From NCBI RefSeq assembly GCF_000422965.1, contig NZ_AUHB01000014.1, positions 1 through 64,000 of the forward strand: DNA of 64,000 bases, in the 5' to 3' direction. Positions 17,209 through 26,588 of this stretch are shown here, one piece after another. The notes below the pieces were generated by a model, which saw only the letters and a list, made by a program, of their open reading frames with translations, searched no databases and was not told the DNA's origin. Origin of the DNA: Pleomorphomonas oryzae DSM 16300. GTDB lineage: Bacteria > Pseudomonadota > Alphaproteobacteria > Rhizobiales > Pleomorphomonadaceae. The number at the start of each line of letters is the position of its first letter. The stretch's first letter is position 1. Both the position numbers and the translations under genes were made by a program.

Positions 17209-17245
17209 AAGGCCGGTGGATTGCTCCGCCGGCCTTCTGATTTTT
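17209..17245. terminator. Bidirectional terminator between dctM-type and dctP-type genes
   Basis: Stem AAGGCCGGTGG / CCGCCGGCCTT with one mismatch, followed on the plus strand by CTGATTTTT and on the minus strand by TTTTTCATTG. It lies between two convergent genes. Confidence 0.85.
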
Positions 17246-17260
17246 GCAAGAGGGCTCGGC

Positions 17261-18391
<1,131 letters not shown>

Positions 18392-18656
18392 TCAAGCCCC
18401 GCTCAGGCGGCGACATCGTTGAAACTTGAACGCCACCTGGCCTTCGACCCGAAGACACGAACCGGCGTGTGCGGCATTAAAAACGGAAAATCCGGCATCG
18501 CGCAATTAGTCGATGCTTCAATTCTGCAAACTTTTCCGAAAGTTGCGTAAAATCGTCACGCCTGGAAATCCCTCCCAAACTCGGTCAAGAATGGGTCTCC
18601 CGCTTTTCCAGCCGATCGGCTAACAAGATCGGGTTGTCAACGCTTCGGATCCGTTC

Positions 18657-19403
18657 ATGACCGCTCCCGTCGTTCTCTTCACTGCCGACACCCGCGACTT
18701 CGATGGCTACACTTGGCATTGTGCACCCAGCACCTACCTCGAGGCGGTGCTCGGGGTGTCGGGCGGCATCCCGCTGATTCTGTCGGCCTTCGGATCGCGC
18801 CTCGATCTTGATGCGGTTCTCGATCGCGTCGATGGCGTCGTCGCCACGGGGTCGAGAACCAATGTCCATCCCTCGCATTACGGTGTGACGGCGACCGAGG
18901 CAATGGGGCCCTATGACGAGGTGCGCGACGCGACCAGCCTACCGTTGATCCGGCGGACCATCGAGCGCGGCATTCCCTTGCTCTGCATCTGCCGTGGCTT
19001 GCAGGAACTCAACGTGGCGCTCGGCGGCTCGCTCGCCTCCGATATCCAGGACCAGCCGGGGCGCATGGATCACCGCCATCCCGATGTGGCCGACATGGAC
19101 GGCAAGTTCGCCATCCGTCATGGCGTGACGATTGCCGCCGGCGGCTGCCTTGGTCGCATCGTCGAGGGCGAAATCGAGGTGAATTCGCTGCACCGGCAGG
19201 CGGTGGCGCGGCTTTCCGACCGGCTCGTCGTCGAGGCGACGGCGCCGGACGGCACTATCGAAGCGGTATCCGTGAAGGGGGTGGCCGGCTTTACGCTGGG
19301 CGTTCAGTGGCACCCCGAATACTGGGGCGCAAAGGATGGGCCTTCCAAGGCCATCCTGGAAGCTTTCGGCGCGGCCATCGCCGCCGAAGCTGCCAAACGC
19401 TGA
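18657..19403 (+). CDS. puuD: Gamma-glutamyl-GABA hydrolase (PuuD-like, peptidase C26)
   Basis: A 248-residue class I glutamine-amidotransferase-fold hydrolase. PuuD releases GABA from gamma-glutamyl-GABA in the putrescine utilisation pathway. The nucleophile is Cys112 in LLCICRGLQELNV, and the His-Glu pair is H219/E221 in VQWHPEYW. Other signatures are GVVATGSRTNVHPSHYG and GEIEVNSLHRQAV. No puuA, puuB or puuC genes are nearby, so the exact substrate is inferred from the family. The start ATG has only a weak upstream signal (GGATCCGTTC). Its stop lies 4 bp before the end of the converging NicO gene. Confidence 0.88.
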   Translation: MTAPVVLFTADTRDFDGYTWHCAPSTYLEAVLGVSGGIPLILSAFGSRLDLDAVLDRVDGVVATGSRTNVHPSHYGVTATEAMGPYDEVRDATSLPLIRRTIERGIPLLCICRGLQELNVALGGSLASDIQDQPGRMDHRHPDVADMDGKFAIRHGVTIAAGGCLGRIVEGEIEVNSLHRQAVARLSDRLVVEATAPDGTIEAVSVKGVAGFTLGVQWHPEYWGAKDGPSKAILEAFGAAIAAEAAKR

Positions 19404-19407
19404 GCCG

Positions 19408-20472
19408 TCAACCCCAGAGCGACGCGCCGAACATCAAGAGGCCGAACAGCAGCACAACAACGGCGGCGCCCGCTTCAATGACGGCATGCAGGTGATGGGC
19501 GAACTCGCCATTGCCGGTCGCTGCCAGGCGGACGGCCAGGCCGCGTGTCGTCACGGCAGCGAGCGTCAGGGCTGCGACGGTAAAGCCGGTGCCGAGCGCC
19601 ATGGCAAACGCCGAGGCGATGCCGGCAGCGAACAGGCCCTGGCTCAAGGCGAACACCAGCACGATCAGCGCGCCGGTACAGGGGCGGAGGCCAACGGCGA
19701 CTACGGCCGACCACGCCTTCTTCCAGTCGAGGCGACCGGCGGCAACTTCCGGCGACGGCGCATGAACATGACCGCAACTGTCGTCGTGTACATGCCGCGT
19801 CGGCTTGAGCCCCAGCCGGCGATGATCGTGGCCGCAGTCGTCGTGCGTGATGGCGGTGGCAAAGCTGGTGGTCATCACGACGGGCGCCCCACCCACCGTT
19901 ACGATCACGGGGGCATAGCGTTCGGCGAACCATGCGCCGAGCGGCTTGACGATCTTGCGCCAGACCAGCCAGAGGCCGAGCAGGACGATCAACGCGAAGG
20001 AGCCGGTCTCGAGCGTGGCGGCTGCCCGTGTCATGGCGATGGACGTGGCGCCGAGCACAATGGCGGCGACCACCACCATCACCACCGCCGTCACCGCCTG
20101 GGCGAGCGCCGAGACCATGGCGAGGATGGCGCCGTTGCGTGCCGTTTCGCGGTTGGCGAGCACGTAGGTGGAGATCACCGCCTTGCCGTGGCCGGGACCG
20201 ACGGCGTGCAGCACGCCGTAAAGAAAGGAGAGCGCCATCAGCCAGACGCCGGCGCTGCCATTCGCCTTCATGGCGGTGAGCGTTGCTGTGAGATCGCGGT
20301 AGAAGACGGCTTGCCAGCCGGCGATCGCCCGGAACAGGCCGGGAAGGAAAGCCCCGCCGGTCGCGGCTGGCTCCGGCAGGCCAACGCCGAACGGGCCGGT
20401 GGAGGCAAGGGCCGGAGCGGCCAGAAGAAGCAGGGCGAATCCGGCGGCGGCAGGGCGAAGCTTCAGGGACAT
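19408..20472 (-). CDS. NicO/RcnA-family nickel-cobalt exporter
   Basis: A 354-residue inner-membrane protein. It begins with a signal-like segment (APALASTGPFG), then six or more helices. SFLYGVLHAVGPGHGKAVIS contains the family HxxxGPGHGK motif, and VGLRPCTGALIVLVFALSQG the second conserved Pro-Cys motif. Between them a cytosolic/periplasmic loop is His-rich (HDDCGHDHRR, HVHDDSCGHVHAP), consistent with metal binding. The family exports Ni2+/Co2+. The start ATG overlaps the stop of the DUF1007 gene by 10 nt, so translation is coupled. Together the two form a conserved metal-efflux cassette. Confidence 0.92.
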   Translation of the reverse strand: MSLKLRPAAAGFALLLLAAPALASTGPFGVGLPEPAATGGAFLPGLFRAIAGWQAVFYRDLTATLTAMKANGSAGVWLMALSFLYGVLHAVGPGHGKAVISTYVLANRETARNGAILAMVSALAQAVTAVVMVVVAAIVLGATSIAMTRAAATLETGSFALIVLLGLWLVWRKIVKPLGAWFAERYAPVIVTVGGAPVVMTTSFATAITHDDCGHDHRRLGLKPTRHVHDDSCGHVHAPSPEVAAGRLDWKKAWSAVVAVGLRPCTGALIVLVFALSQGLFAAGIASAFAMALGTGFTVAALTLAAVTTRGLAVRLAATGNGEFAHHLHAVIEAGAAVVVLLFGLLMFGASLWG

Positions 20473-21137
20473 GTGATGTCGGCCCCGTTGGTCTGATCGT
20501 CGGCGAGAAGCTGCAACTCGGGAGGCAGATTGCGCTGGTCGGCGGGGATGGCGGCCAGTGCCGCGGCGGCGGCCGGGTCCATGTCCGGCGGCCGGAAGGT
20601 TTTGGCGGTGCAACTGGCGGGCGCGCCGTCGAGAACGATCGGGCCATCCTTGTCGTCGATCATGCGGAAGGCGACGAAGAACGTCGGATCGTAGATCTCC
20701 AGCCGCATCTTTCCCTCAACTTTCACCGGCGCCTTGGTGGGCAGGGTGAAGAACAGGATGAGGCGGCCGCCTTCGTCTTGGAGCCAATATTCGGTGGGCT
20801 TGTTGAAATCGACATCCACACCTCCGTTGGCTGTGATGAAGGTGAAATAGGCGTAATCCTTCAGCGACTGGACATTGATTTCGGCAAGCGGCTTCAGCTC
20901 CTCGGTGGAAAGCTTGCCATCGCCATTGGTGTCGAGGCCCTGGCTCGCGAAGGCCGAATAGGCATCGTCGAAGCGCCAGATGTTGCGGACGGCGGTGATT
21001 TCACCCTTCGCGTCGTAGACCACCTCCGCCTTGGCATCGACCCAGACATGCGGATGGGCAGCGGCCGGCGCGGCCGCGCTAAGGGCGCCGGCAAAGGCGA
21101 CAGCGAAGAAATTCGTCCTGTTGGTCACGCGCGACAT
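20463..21137 (-). CDS. DUF1007 periplasmic protein with EF-hand-like loop
   Basis: A 224-residue exported protein: signal peptide up to AAPAAAHPHVW, then a DUF1007 domain. HPHVWVD at the mature N-terminus is typical and may bind metal. A calcium-type EF-hand loop DTNGDGKLSTEEL lies at about residues 68-80. DUF1007 proteins are encoded with NicO exporters and are thought to act as periplasmic partners. ATG 21137 gives a proper signal peptide; an upstream in-frame TTG at 21194 does not. The ribosome-binding site is weak (CACGGG). Confidence 0.88.
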   Translation of the reverse strand: MSRVTNRTNFFAVAFAGALSAAAPAAAHPHVWVDAKAEVVYDAKGEITAVRNIWRFDDAYSAFASQGLDTNGDGKLSTEELKPLAEINVQSLKDYAYFTFITANGGVDVDFNKPTEYWLQDEGGRLILFFTLPTKAPVKVEGKMRLEIYDPTFFVAFRMIDDKDGPIVLDGAPASCTAKTFRPPDMDPAAAAALAAIPADQRNLPPELQLLADDQTNGADITCP

Positions 21138-21206
21138 CCCGTGGCAGTACGCGGCGGCGGTCAGCGCCTCCGGCGACACATCGCTGCCAAACAAGGCGGG
21201 ACGATG

Positions 21207-22151
21207 TCAACTCGGCTCGACGATCTCCGTCGCCGGGGCGGTCGGCCCGCCGCTGCATTCATCACCGTTCTTTTGGAACCAGTCGGCCATGAAGTCGACG
21301 AAGGCGCGGATCTTGGCGGAAAGATGCCGGCGATGCGGATAGACGACGTAGATATTGGCTGCGCCCAGCTCGAACTCCGATAACACGATTTTGAGCCGGC
21401 CAGCGGCGATGTCGTCCTCCACCATCTTGTAGGGCACCGAACCGAAGCCGAGACCGGCCAGCACGGCAAGGCGCACGGCCGATGGCGAGTTGACTTCGAC
21501 GCGGCCTGATACCGGCACCGTCTGCCGGATGCCGTTGACGAGGAAGCGCCAGTTGAAGCGGTTGCGCAGGTTGGAATCGATGATGCAGGGCAGCCGGGTC
21601 AGATCGTCGGGAGTATCCGGCAGGCCGTGGATATCGGCGACATCGGGACGCACCACGGTGGCAAAGCGATAGTCGGCGAGTTTCCGGGCGATCAGGCTCG
21701 AATCGGAGAGCTCGCTGACGCGGATGGCGCAGTCGAAGCCTTCGTCGATCAGGTCGACGAAACGGTCGTCCAGCCGAAGATCGAGCCGGATGGCGGGATT
21801 GGCCGCCACGAAATCCATGATCGCCTTGCCGAGCGTCGAATCGCCGAAGGTGCGCGGGGCAGCGACGCGCAACAGGCCGGTGGGTTCGCCGTGGCGTTCG
21901 CGGACCATATCCTGAAGGTCGTCGACCCGCTGCAGGATTTCGCCCGCATCACGGAAATAGGCCTGACCCAGCTCGGTAAGCGCCAGACGCCGCGTCGTGC
22001 GGTTCATCAGGCGGGCGCCCAGCTCGTCTTCAAGCTCTTTGACGTATTTCGAGATCAGGGCCTTGGAACGGCCGAGCTTTCGTGCTGCCGCGGAGAAGCC
22101 GCCCGCTTCGACGACCTCCACGAACGTACGCATGCGAGTGAATGTATCCAT
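21207..22151 (-). CDS. LysR-type transcriptional regulator
   Basis: A 314-residue regulator. The winged helix is at residues 1-60 (MRTFVEVVEAGGFSAAARKLGRSKALISKYV in two helices), and the substrate-binding domain is at ~90-300. It belongs to the large subgroup beginning with MDTF and carrying RTTRRLALTELGQAYF. ATG 22151 is chosen although the upstream signal (GCGGAT) is modest, because the family begins here. It is the first gene upstream of the DUF1007-NicO pair on the same strand, 69 bp apart, and might regulate it. No effector can be named. Confidence 0.9.
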   Translation of the reverse strand: MDTFTRMRTFVEVVEAGGFSAAARKLGRSKALISKYVKELEDELGARLMNRTTRRLALTELGQAYFRDAGEILQRVDDLQDMVRERHGEPTGLLRVAAPRTFGDSTLGKAIMDFVAANPAIRLDLRLDDRFVDLIDEGFDCAIRVSELSDSSLIARKLADYRFATVVRPDVADIHGLPDTPDDLTRLPCIIDSNLRNRFNWRFLVNGIRQTVPVSGRVEVNSPSAVRLAVLAGLGFGSVPYKMVEDDIAAGRLKIVLSEFELGAANIYVVYPHRRHLSAKIRAFVDFMADWFQKNGDECSGGPTAPATEIVEPS

Positions 22152-22531
22152 TATCCGCCGCCAGTTTGAGACGCTCCGGACTTTCGTCCACATGACGCGA
22201 GCGGTTCCGTGGCCTCCGGACCGCTTGAGAGATGGCGAAAGCGCTTTAGGGCCGACCATGTGAAAGCCCCGTAATCGGCCAACCGGCAGTCGCGCCCCGT
22301 TAACTCTAATGACCTGAATCCACTCAGTTTCGTCAATATGAAAAATTGAAATTTCATCGCAGAATCGCTGGATTTTCTACTGTTTTACGTATCGTTTCCC
22401 ATGGGTGGACAATCGAATTCTTCCTGTTGAACTAATGCGGCTTTTGAAGTGCCGTTTGCACTTGGCCGGAGTGCGCCGGGAAACGCTCGCCTCGCTCCGT
22501 CGGCCAGCGTGGCGCTGCGAGGGCACCTCGC
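22152..22531. other. Intergenic region, no supported gene
   Basis: About 380 bp between the LysR gene and the leader region of ornithine decarboxylase. Composition drops toward A+T near 22320-22400 (TCAATATGAAAAATTGAAAT), which is compatible with promoters. No coding sequence is convincing. Confidence 0.35.
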
Positions 22532-22699
22532 ATGAAATTGTCGTCACAAACGGATTTTCGTAGCCCAGGGTCTTGCAGAAGGGGGCGACGCAGAGTACAT
22601 GCGTCCTTGCCCAATTTCGCACGTGCCTGTGGTTGCGTGCCGGTTTCGCTAGGGCCGCTAACGGCGGTTCCGGCGAGGGCAACCGGTGACCGGAGTTAA
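22532..22699 (+). CDS. Candidate Arg-rich leader peptide upstream of ornithine decarboxylase
   Basis: A 55-codon frame starting with ATG 22532, preceded by GAGGG 9 nt upstream inside a small hairpin (GCGAGG gca CCTCGC). It encodes a short basic segment CRRGRRRVH and ends with TAA at 22697-22699, immediately before the hairpin GCCGCTT-ctc-AAGCGGC. Arg-containing leader peptides are known to control ornithine decarboxylase in gammaproteobacteria (speFL). This one has no recognisable homology, so it is only a candidate. High GC makes spurious ORFs of this size common. Confidence 0.2.
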   Translation: MKLSSQTDFRSPGSCRRGRRRVHASLPNFARACGCVPVSLGPLTAVPARATGDRS

Positions 22700-22970
22700 A
22701 CCGGGTCTAAGCCGCTTCTCAAGCGGCGGACGCGACTTAAAGCAACGACGTAGAGGGCTTTTTTGGTCTCTGCTGGCGCTCCAAACGCTGGCGTTACTAA
22801 AGAGGCACTTACTTCCTTGCCGGACGTGCGGACTGGAGTGATCCGTCCAATCAAAGGCTGCACGACTGAACGTTACGATCGCATGGCGCATCTTCGCCGG
22901 GCGTTCGCGATCGACAGTCGAAACTGACATCCACCGCCTTTCGGTAACGGAAGGCGAGGGGAGCATTCAC
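22700..22970 (+). ncRNA. Structured leader of ornithine decarboxylase, candidate speF-type RNA
   Basis: The stretch upstream of the decarboxylase contains several hairpins. GCCGCTT-ctc-AAGCGGC is at 22711-22727. A T-run (GGGCTTTTTTGG) is at 22755-22766. A fine 8-bp stem CGCCTTTC-ggtaac-GGAAGGCG is at 22935-22956, directly followed by AGGGGAG. Rfam describes a speF leader upstream of alphaproteobacterial ornithine decarboxylases, and position and last hairpin make this a likely example. I cannot run the covariance model. Boundaries are approximate. Confidence 0.45.
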
Positions 22971-23054
22971 TTGCGCGCATCGGGTCCACACCGGTCGCGG
23001 AGAGAGGCTGCTCGTCCTCAGAACGCAGAACTTGGACGACGGAGTTCACTGGCC

Positions 23055-24200
23055 ATGACCGCGCGTATTCTTGATTTCCTTGCCAGCCGACGACCCGAAG
23101 GCCCCTGCCTTGTCGTCGATCTCGATGTCATCCGCGACAACTTCAACGCCTTCCGCCATGCGTTGCCCGACACCCGCATCTATTATGCGGTGAAGGCCAA
23201 CCCGGCGCCGGAAGTGCTGCAGTTGCTCGCCGATCTCGGCTCGTCCTTCGACTGCGCCTCGATCCCGGAGATCGAGATGGTGCTGGCTACCGGCGCCACC
23301 GCCGATCGCATCTCCTTCGGCAACACCATCAAGAAGGAGCGCGACGTCGCCCGCGCCCTCGAGCTGGGTGTCAACCTGTTCGCCGTCGACTGCGAGGCCG
23401 AGGTGGACAAGGTGGCCCGCCAGGCCGAGGCGACCGGCAAGCGCGGTGCCAAGGTATTCTGCCGCATCCTGTGCGACGGTGCCGGCGCCGAATGGCCGCT
23501 CAGCCGCAAGTTCGGTTGCGAGCCGTCGATGGCGGCCGAGGTGCTGGAGCATGCCCATCGTTCCGGTCTCACCGCCCACGGTATTTCCTTCCACGTCGGC
23601 TCGCAGCAGGGCAACCTCGACGCCTGGGACGGCGCGCTCGCTTCGGCCGCCGCCATTTTCGCCCAGTTGGCCGAGCGCGGCATCCAGCTCAAGATGGTCA
23701 ACCTCGGCGGTGGCTTCCCGACCCGCTATCTCAAGGACGTCCCGGCGACCGAGGCCTATGGCCGCTCGATCGACGAGGCGGTGCGTCGTCACTTTGCCAA
23801 CCATGTGCCCGAGACGATCATCGAGCCGGGCCGCGGCATGGTCGGCGGTGCCGGCATGATCAAGGCGGAAGTGGTGCTGATCTCCAAGAAGCATCGCGAC
23901 GACGAGCAGCGTTGGGTCTACCTCGACATCGGCAAGTTCGGCGGCCTCGCCGAGACGATGGAAGAGGCGATTCGCTATCCGATCCGCACCCGCCACGACG
24001 GAAGCGCCACCGCGCCCTGCGTGCTGGCCGGACCGACCTGCGACAGCGCCGACGTCCTCTATGAGAAGACGCCCTACGAGCTGCCGATCAGCCTGGAGAT
24101 CGGCGACGAAGTGCTGATCGAAGGCACCGGCGCCTACACGACGACCTATTCGGCGGTGGCCTTCAACGGCTTCTCGCCGCTCAAGTCCTACGTGATCTGA
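23055..24200 (+). CDS. Ornithine/lysine decarboxylase, group IV
   Basis: A 381-residue PLP enzyme of the alanine-racemase fold that decarboxylates ornithine to putrescine. PLP lysine is Lys47 in YYAVKANPAP. Other landmarks: HVGSQQGN, LGGGFPTRY, the phosphate-binding EPGRGMVG and the partner-subunit cysteine in GPTCDSADVLYE near 329. Some close relatives also use lysine. ATG 23055 has GGAG 10 nt upstream. However, a TTG at 22971 is in frame, without stops between, and has a much stronger AGGGGAG 7 nt upstream; it would add 28 Arg-rich residues. The long structured leader suggests control by polyamines or amino acids. Putrescine made here feeds homospermidine synthase. Confidence 0.93.
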   Translation: MTARILDFLASRRPEGPCLVVDLDVIRDNFNAFRHALPDTRIYYAVKANPAPEVLQLLADLGSSFDCASIPEIEMVLATGATADRISFGNTIKKERDVARALELGVNLFAVDCEAEVDKVARQAEATGKRGAKVFCRILCDGAGAEWPLSRKFGCEPSMAAEVLEHAHRSGLTAHGISFHVGSQQGNLDAWDGALASAAAIFAQLAERGIQLKMVNLGGGFPTRYLKDVPATEAYGRSIDEAVRRHFANHVPETIIEPGRGMVGGAGMIKAEVVLISKKHRDDEQRWVYLDIGKFGGLAETMEEAIRYPIRTRHDGSATAPCVLAGPTCDSADVLYEKTPYELPISLEIGDEVLIEGTGAYTTTYSAVAFNGFSPLKSYVI

Positions 24201-24282
24201 GTTCACTCCGGGCGGCCAGCCTCCGACCGGTTCCTTTGTGACTTCATCGCCCCGCCGAGCGGCGGGGGACGGGGTTGCCTCG

Positions 24283-24807
24283 ATGATCGCTTACATGACT
24301 GAACAAGCGGGTGACATTTTCGCCCGTGAGACGTTGCTCGACCGGGCCTTTGGTCCGGCTCGCTTTCGCAAATCCTCGGAGAAAATTCGCTCGGGGCGTC
24401 TGCCCTCCGAGGGTCTGGCGCTCGTTGCCCGGGACGGTGACCGTCTCGTCGGCAGCGTGCGTCTTTGGGAGGCGGCGGCCGGACGGACGCCGCTGTTGCT
24501 GCTCGGCCCGCTTGCCGTCGAAGACGAATGCCGGGGCGCCGGCATCGGTGCCGGATTGATGCGTCTTGCGACCGAACGGGCGCGGGCGTCCGGCCATGGC
24601 GCCATCGTTCTGGTCGGCGACGAGCCCTACTACCGGCGCTTCGGCTTCTCGACGCGCGGCATGGAAAAGCTGTCCATGCCCGGTCCCTTCGAGCGGGCTC
24701 GGTTCCTGGGCCTCGAACTGGCTGCCGGCGCGCTCAGCGGCGCCGAGGGCGTTCTTCGGCCGACCGGCCGGCTCGTTCCTGCCCAGCCCGCGACGGTCGC
24801 GGCCTGA
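24283..24807 (+). CDS. GNAT-family N-acetyltransferase (YhbS-like)
   Basis: A 174-residue acetyl-CoA-dependent transferase. Motif LLLLGPLAVEDECRGAGIGAGLM (residues ~70-92) contains the acetyl-CoA pyrophosphate loop RGAGIGAG, and GDEPYYRRFGF near 115-125 is characteristic of COG3153. The start could be GTG 24238, ATG 24283 or ATG 24295; 24283 matches family N-termini and has GGGG about 10 nt upstream. The acceptor substrate is unknown. It follows the decarboxylase by ~80 bp and may be cotranscribed. Confidence 0.85.
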   Translation: MIAYMTEQAGDIFARETLLDRAFGPARFRKSSEKIRSGRLPSEGLALVARDGDRLVGSVRLWEAAAGRTPLLLLGPLAVEDECRGAGIGAGLMRLATERARASGHGAIVLVGDEPYYRRFGFSTRGMEKLSMPGPFERARFLGLELAAGALSGAEGVLRPTGRLVPAQPATVAA

Positions 24808-24811
24808 CGCG

Positions 24812-24836
24812 GCAATCGCTCATTGGCGATTGCTTT
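24812..24836 (+). terminator. Terminator-like hairpin after GNAT gene
   Basis: Perfect 8-bp stem GCAATCGC / GCGATTGC with a 6-nt loop, then TTTCC. The T-run is short. Confidence 0.5.
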
Positions 24837-24986
24837 CCAGCCCCAAGCGCCGGTGAGCCTGCCACCCCTGGCTCGCCGGCGACGCGGAGGCCGGCCTCGG
24901 CTTTCAACCCTTCACTGATCCGCATGTCCATTTGAAATTCCTGCTGGAAATGCCTAGACTTATTCAGCATTTCCGGGAGGCATTCC

Positions 24987-25982
24987 ATGAACGTCTTTTT
25001 GAGCGGCGGCGACATCGCCATCATCGCGCTCGTCCTGTTCGCCATCATCGTCCTGTTCGCCGGCATCAAGCAGGTTCCGCAAGGCTATAACTGGACGGTG
25101 GAGCGCTTCGGCCGCTACACGCGCACGCTCCAGCCCGGACTCAACCTGATCGTTCCGTTCTTCGACCGCATCGGCGCCAAGCTCAACCGCATGGAGCAGG
25201 TGCTGGACGTGCCGAGCCAGGAAATCATCACCCGCGATAATGCCACCTGCACGGTGGACGGCGTTGCGTTTTACCAGGTGCTCGACGCGGCGCGGGCCGC
25301 TTATGAAATATCCAATCTGCAGCGCGCCATTCTCAACATCACCATGACCAACATCCGCACGGTGATGGGCTCGATGGACCTCGACAATCTCCTCAGCAAT
25401 CGCGACGAGATCAATGCGCGTCTGCTGCATGTCGTCGACGCGGCGACCGAGGCCTGGGGCGTCAAGATCACCCGCGTCGAGATCAAGGACATCAATCCGC
25501 CGGCCGACCTCGTCGCCTCCATGGCCCGGCAGATGAAGGCGGAACGCGAGAAGCGCGCCCAGATCCTCGAGGCTGAGGGCTCGCGCCAGTCGGCCATCCT
25601 GAAGGCCGAAGGCGAGAAGCAGGCACAGGTGCTGCAGGCCGAGGGCCGGCGCGAAGCGGCCTTCCGCGACGCCGAAGCGCGCGAACGCCTTGCCGAAGCC
25701 GAGGCCAAGGCGACGGCGCTGGTCTCCGAGGCGGTGTCGAATGGCGACGTGCAGGCGCTCAACTATTTCATTGCCGACAAATACACCCAGGTACTCGGTC
25801 AGTTTGCCCATTCGCCCAACCAGAAGATCCTGATGCTGCCGATGGAAGCGACGGCCTTGCTGGGGTCGCTCGGTGGCATCGCCGAACTGGCCCGTGCCGC
25901 CTTCAGCGATGATGGCTCGCGAGGCGCACCCACGGACGGGACGCCGCGCCGGCGTGGGGCCGTGCCGCCGGTTGGTGGCTGA
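24987..25982 (+). CDS. SPFH/band-7 (stomatin-like, QmcA-type) membrane protein
   Basis: A 331-residue protein with one N-terminal transmembrane helix (about 8-28), an SPFH/band 7 domain ([23 protein letters not shown] at 30-52 in pieces; [17 protein letters not shown] near 115) and a long Ala/Glu-rich coiled coil (~185-255). Such proteins oligomerise in the inner membrane and organise microdomains and FtsH protease activity. GGGAGG lies 9 nt before the ATG. It is followed 14 nt later by an NfeD gene, the classical partner; the two are cotranscribed. Confidence 0.93.
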   Translation: MNVFLSGGDIAIIALVLFAIIVLFAGIKQVPQGYNWTVERFGRYTRTLQPGLNLIVPFFDRIGAKLNRMEQVLDVPSQEIITRDNATCTVDGVAFYQVLDAARAAYEISNLQRAILNITMTNIRTVMGSMDLDNLLSNRDEINARLLHVVDAATEAWGVKITRVEIKDINPPADLVASMARQMKAEREKRAQILEAEGSRQSAILKAEGEKQAQVLQAEGRREAAFRDAEARERLAEAEAKATALVSEAVSNGDVQALNYFIADKYTQVLGQFAHSPNQKILMLPMEATALLGSLGGIAELARAAFSDDGSRGAPTDGTPRRRGAVPPVGG

Positions 25983-25996
25983 GGGAAAGGCGCATC

Positions 25997-26461
25997 ATGG
26001 GTCTCCTCGAAGGACTGATCGCTTATCTCGGGCCATGGTCATGGCTGGTGCTGGCGCTGTTGCTGGCCGGCATCGAAGTGGTGGTGCCCGGCACCTTCTT
26101 CATCTGGTTTGGTGCGGCGGCGCTGGTCGTTGGCCTGTTGGCGCTGGCCATCAGCCTGAGCTGGCAGGTGGAGCTCATTCTGTTCGTTGTGCTGTCGGCG
26201 GCGGCCGTGCTGATCGGCCGGCGCGTCTATGGCCGGGCGGCCAAGGAGGGCGATGGCCTTGCCAACGACCGGCTTGGTCGGCAAGTCGGTCGGTTTGCCG
26301 TGGTCGACAGGGCGATTGAGGATGGCTCCGGCCATATCCGCCTCGACGACACCGTCTGGCGGGCTGACGGGCCGGACATGCCGGTCGGCACGAAGGTGCA
26401 CATCACCGGCCACCGCGACGGCCGCTTCCTCATCGAGCCGGTGACAGGAACCGGCGATTGA
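25997..26461 (+). CDS. NfeD-family membrane protein
   Basis: A 154-residue protein with two to three hydrophobic helices in the first 75 residues (LLLAGIEVVVPGTFFIWFGAA is typical) and a C-terminal OB-fold domain (~90-150; VDRAIEDGSGHIRLDDTVWRA split by a turn). NfeD proteins pair with SPFH proteins in membrane microdomains. GGGAAAGGCGC precedes the ATG. This is the short NfeD1b type that lacks the ClpP-like protease part. Confidence 0.92.
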   Translation: MGLLEGLIAYLGPWSWLVLALLLAGIEVVVPGTFFIWFGAAALVVGLLALAISLSWQVELILFVVLSAAAVLIGRRVYGRAAKEGDGLANDRLGRQVGRFAVVDRAIEDGSGHIRLDDTVWRADGPDMPVGTKVHITGHRDGRFLIEPVTGTGD

Positions 26462-26588
26462 AGCACGGATCGCCGCCGAGGGGTGAGCGATCGCGGACGG
26501 GTGCCTAACGACTCGTTAACCATCTCCCTTTACGCTTCGTCAACACTGAACACCGCTCGGGGCGGTCAGGGCGACGACGGAGGCGAGC

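Noticed and set aside
19336-20647. Overlapping frames on both strands through the NicO gene
   Set aside because: High-GC shadow frames; the NicO frame alone carries conserved membrane motifs and the coupled start.
21138-21206. Possible cobalamin riboswitch before the DUF1007-NicO pair
   Set aside because: Only 69 bp are available and the conserved riboswitch boxes are absent.
22377-22966. Minus-strand ORFs of ~100 codons in the ornithine decarboxylase leader
   Set aside because: Low-complexity Arg/Pro composition typical of chance frames, and they run antisense to a structured leader.
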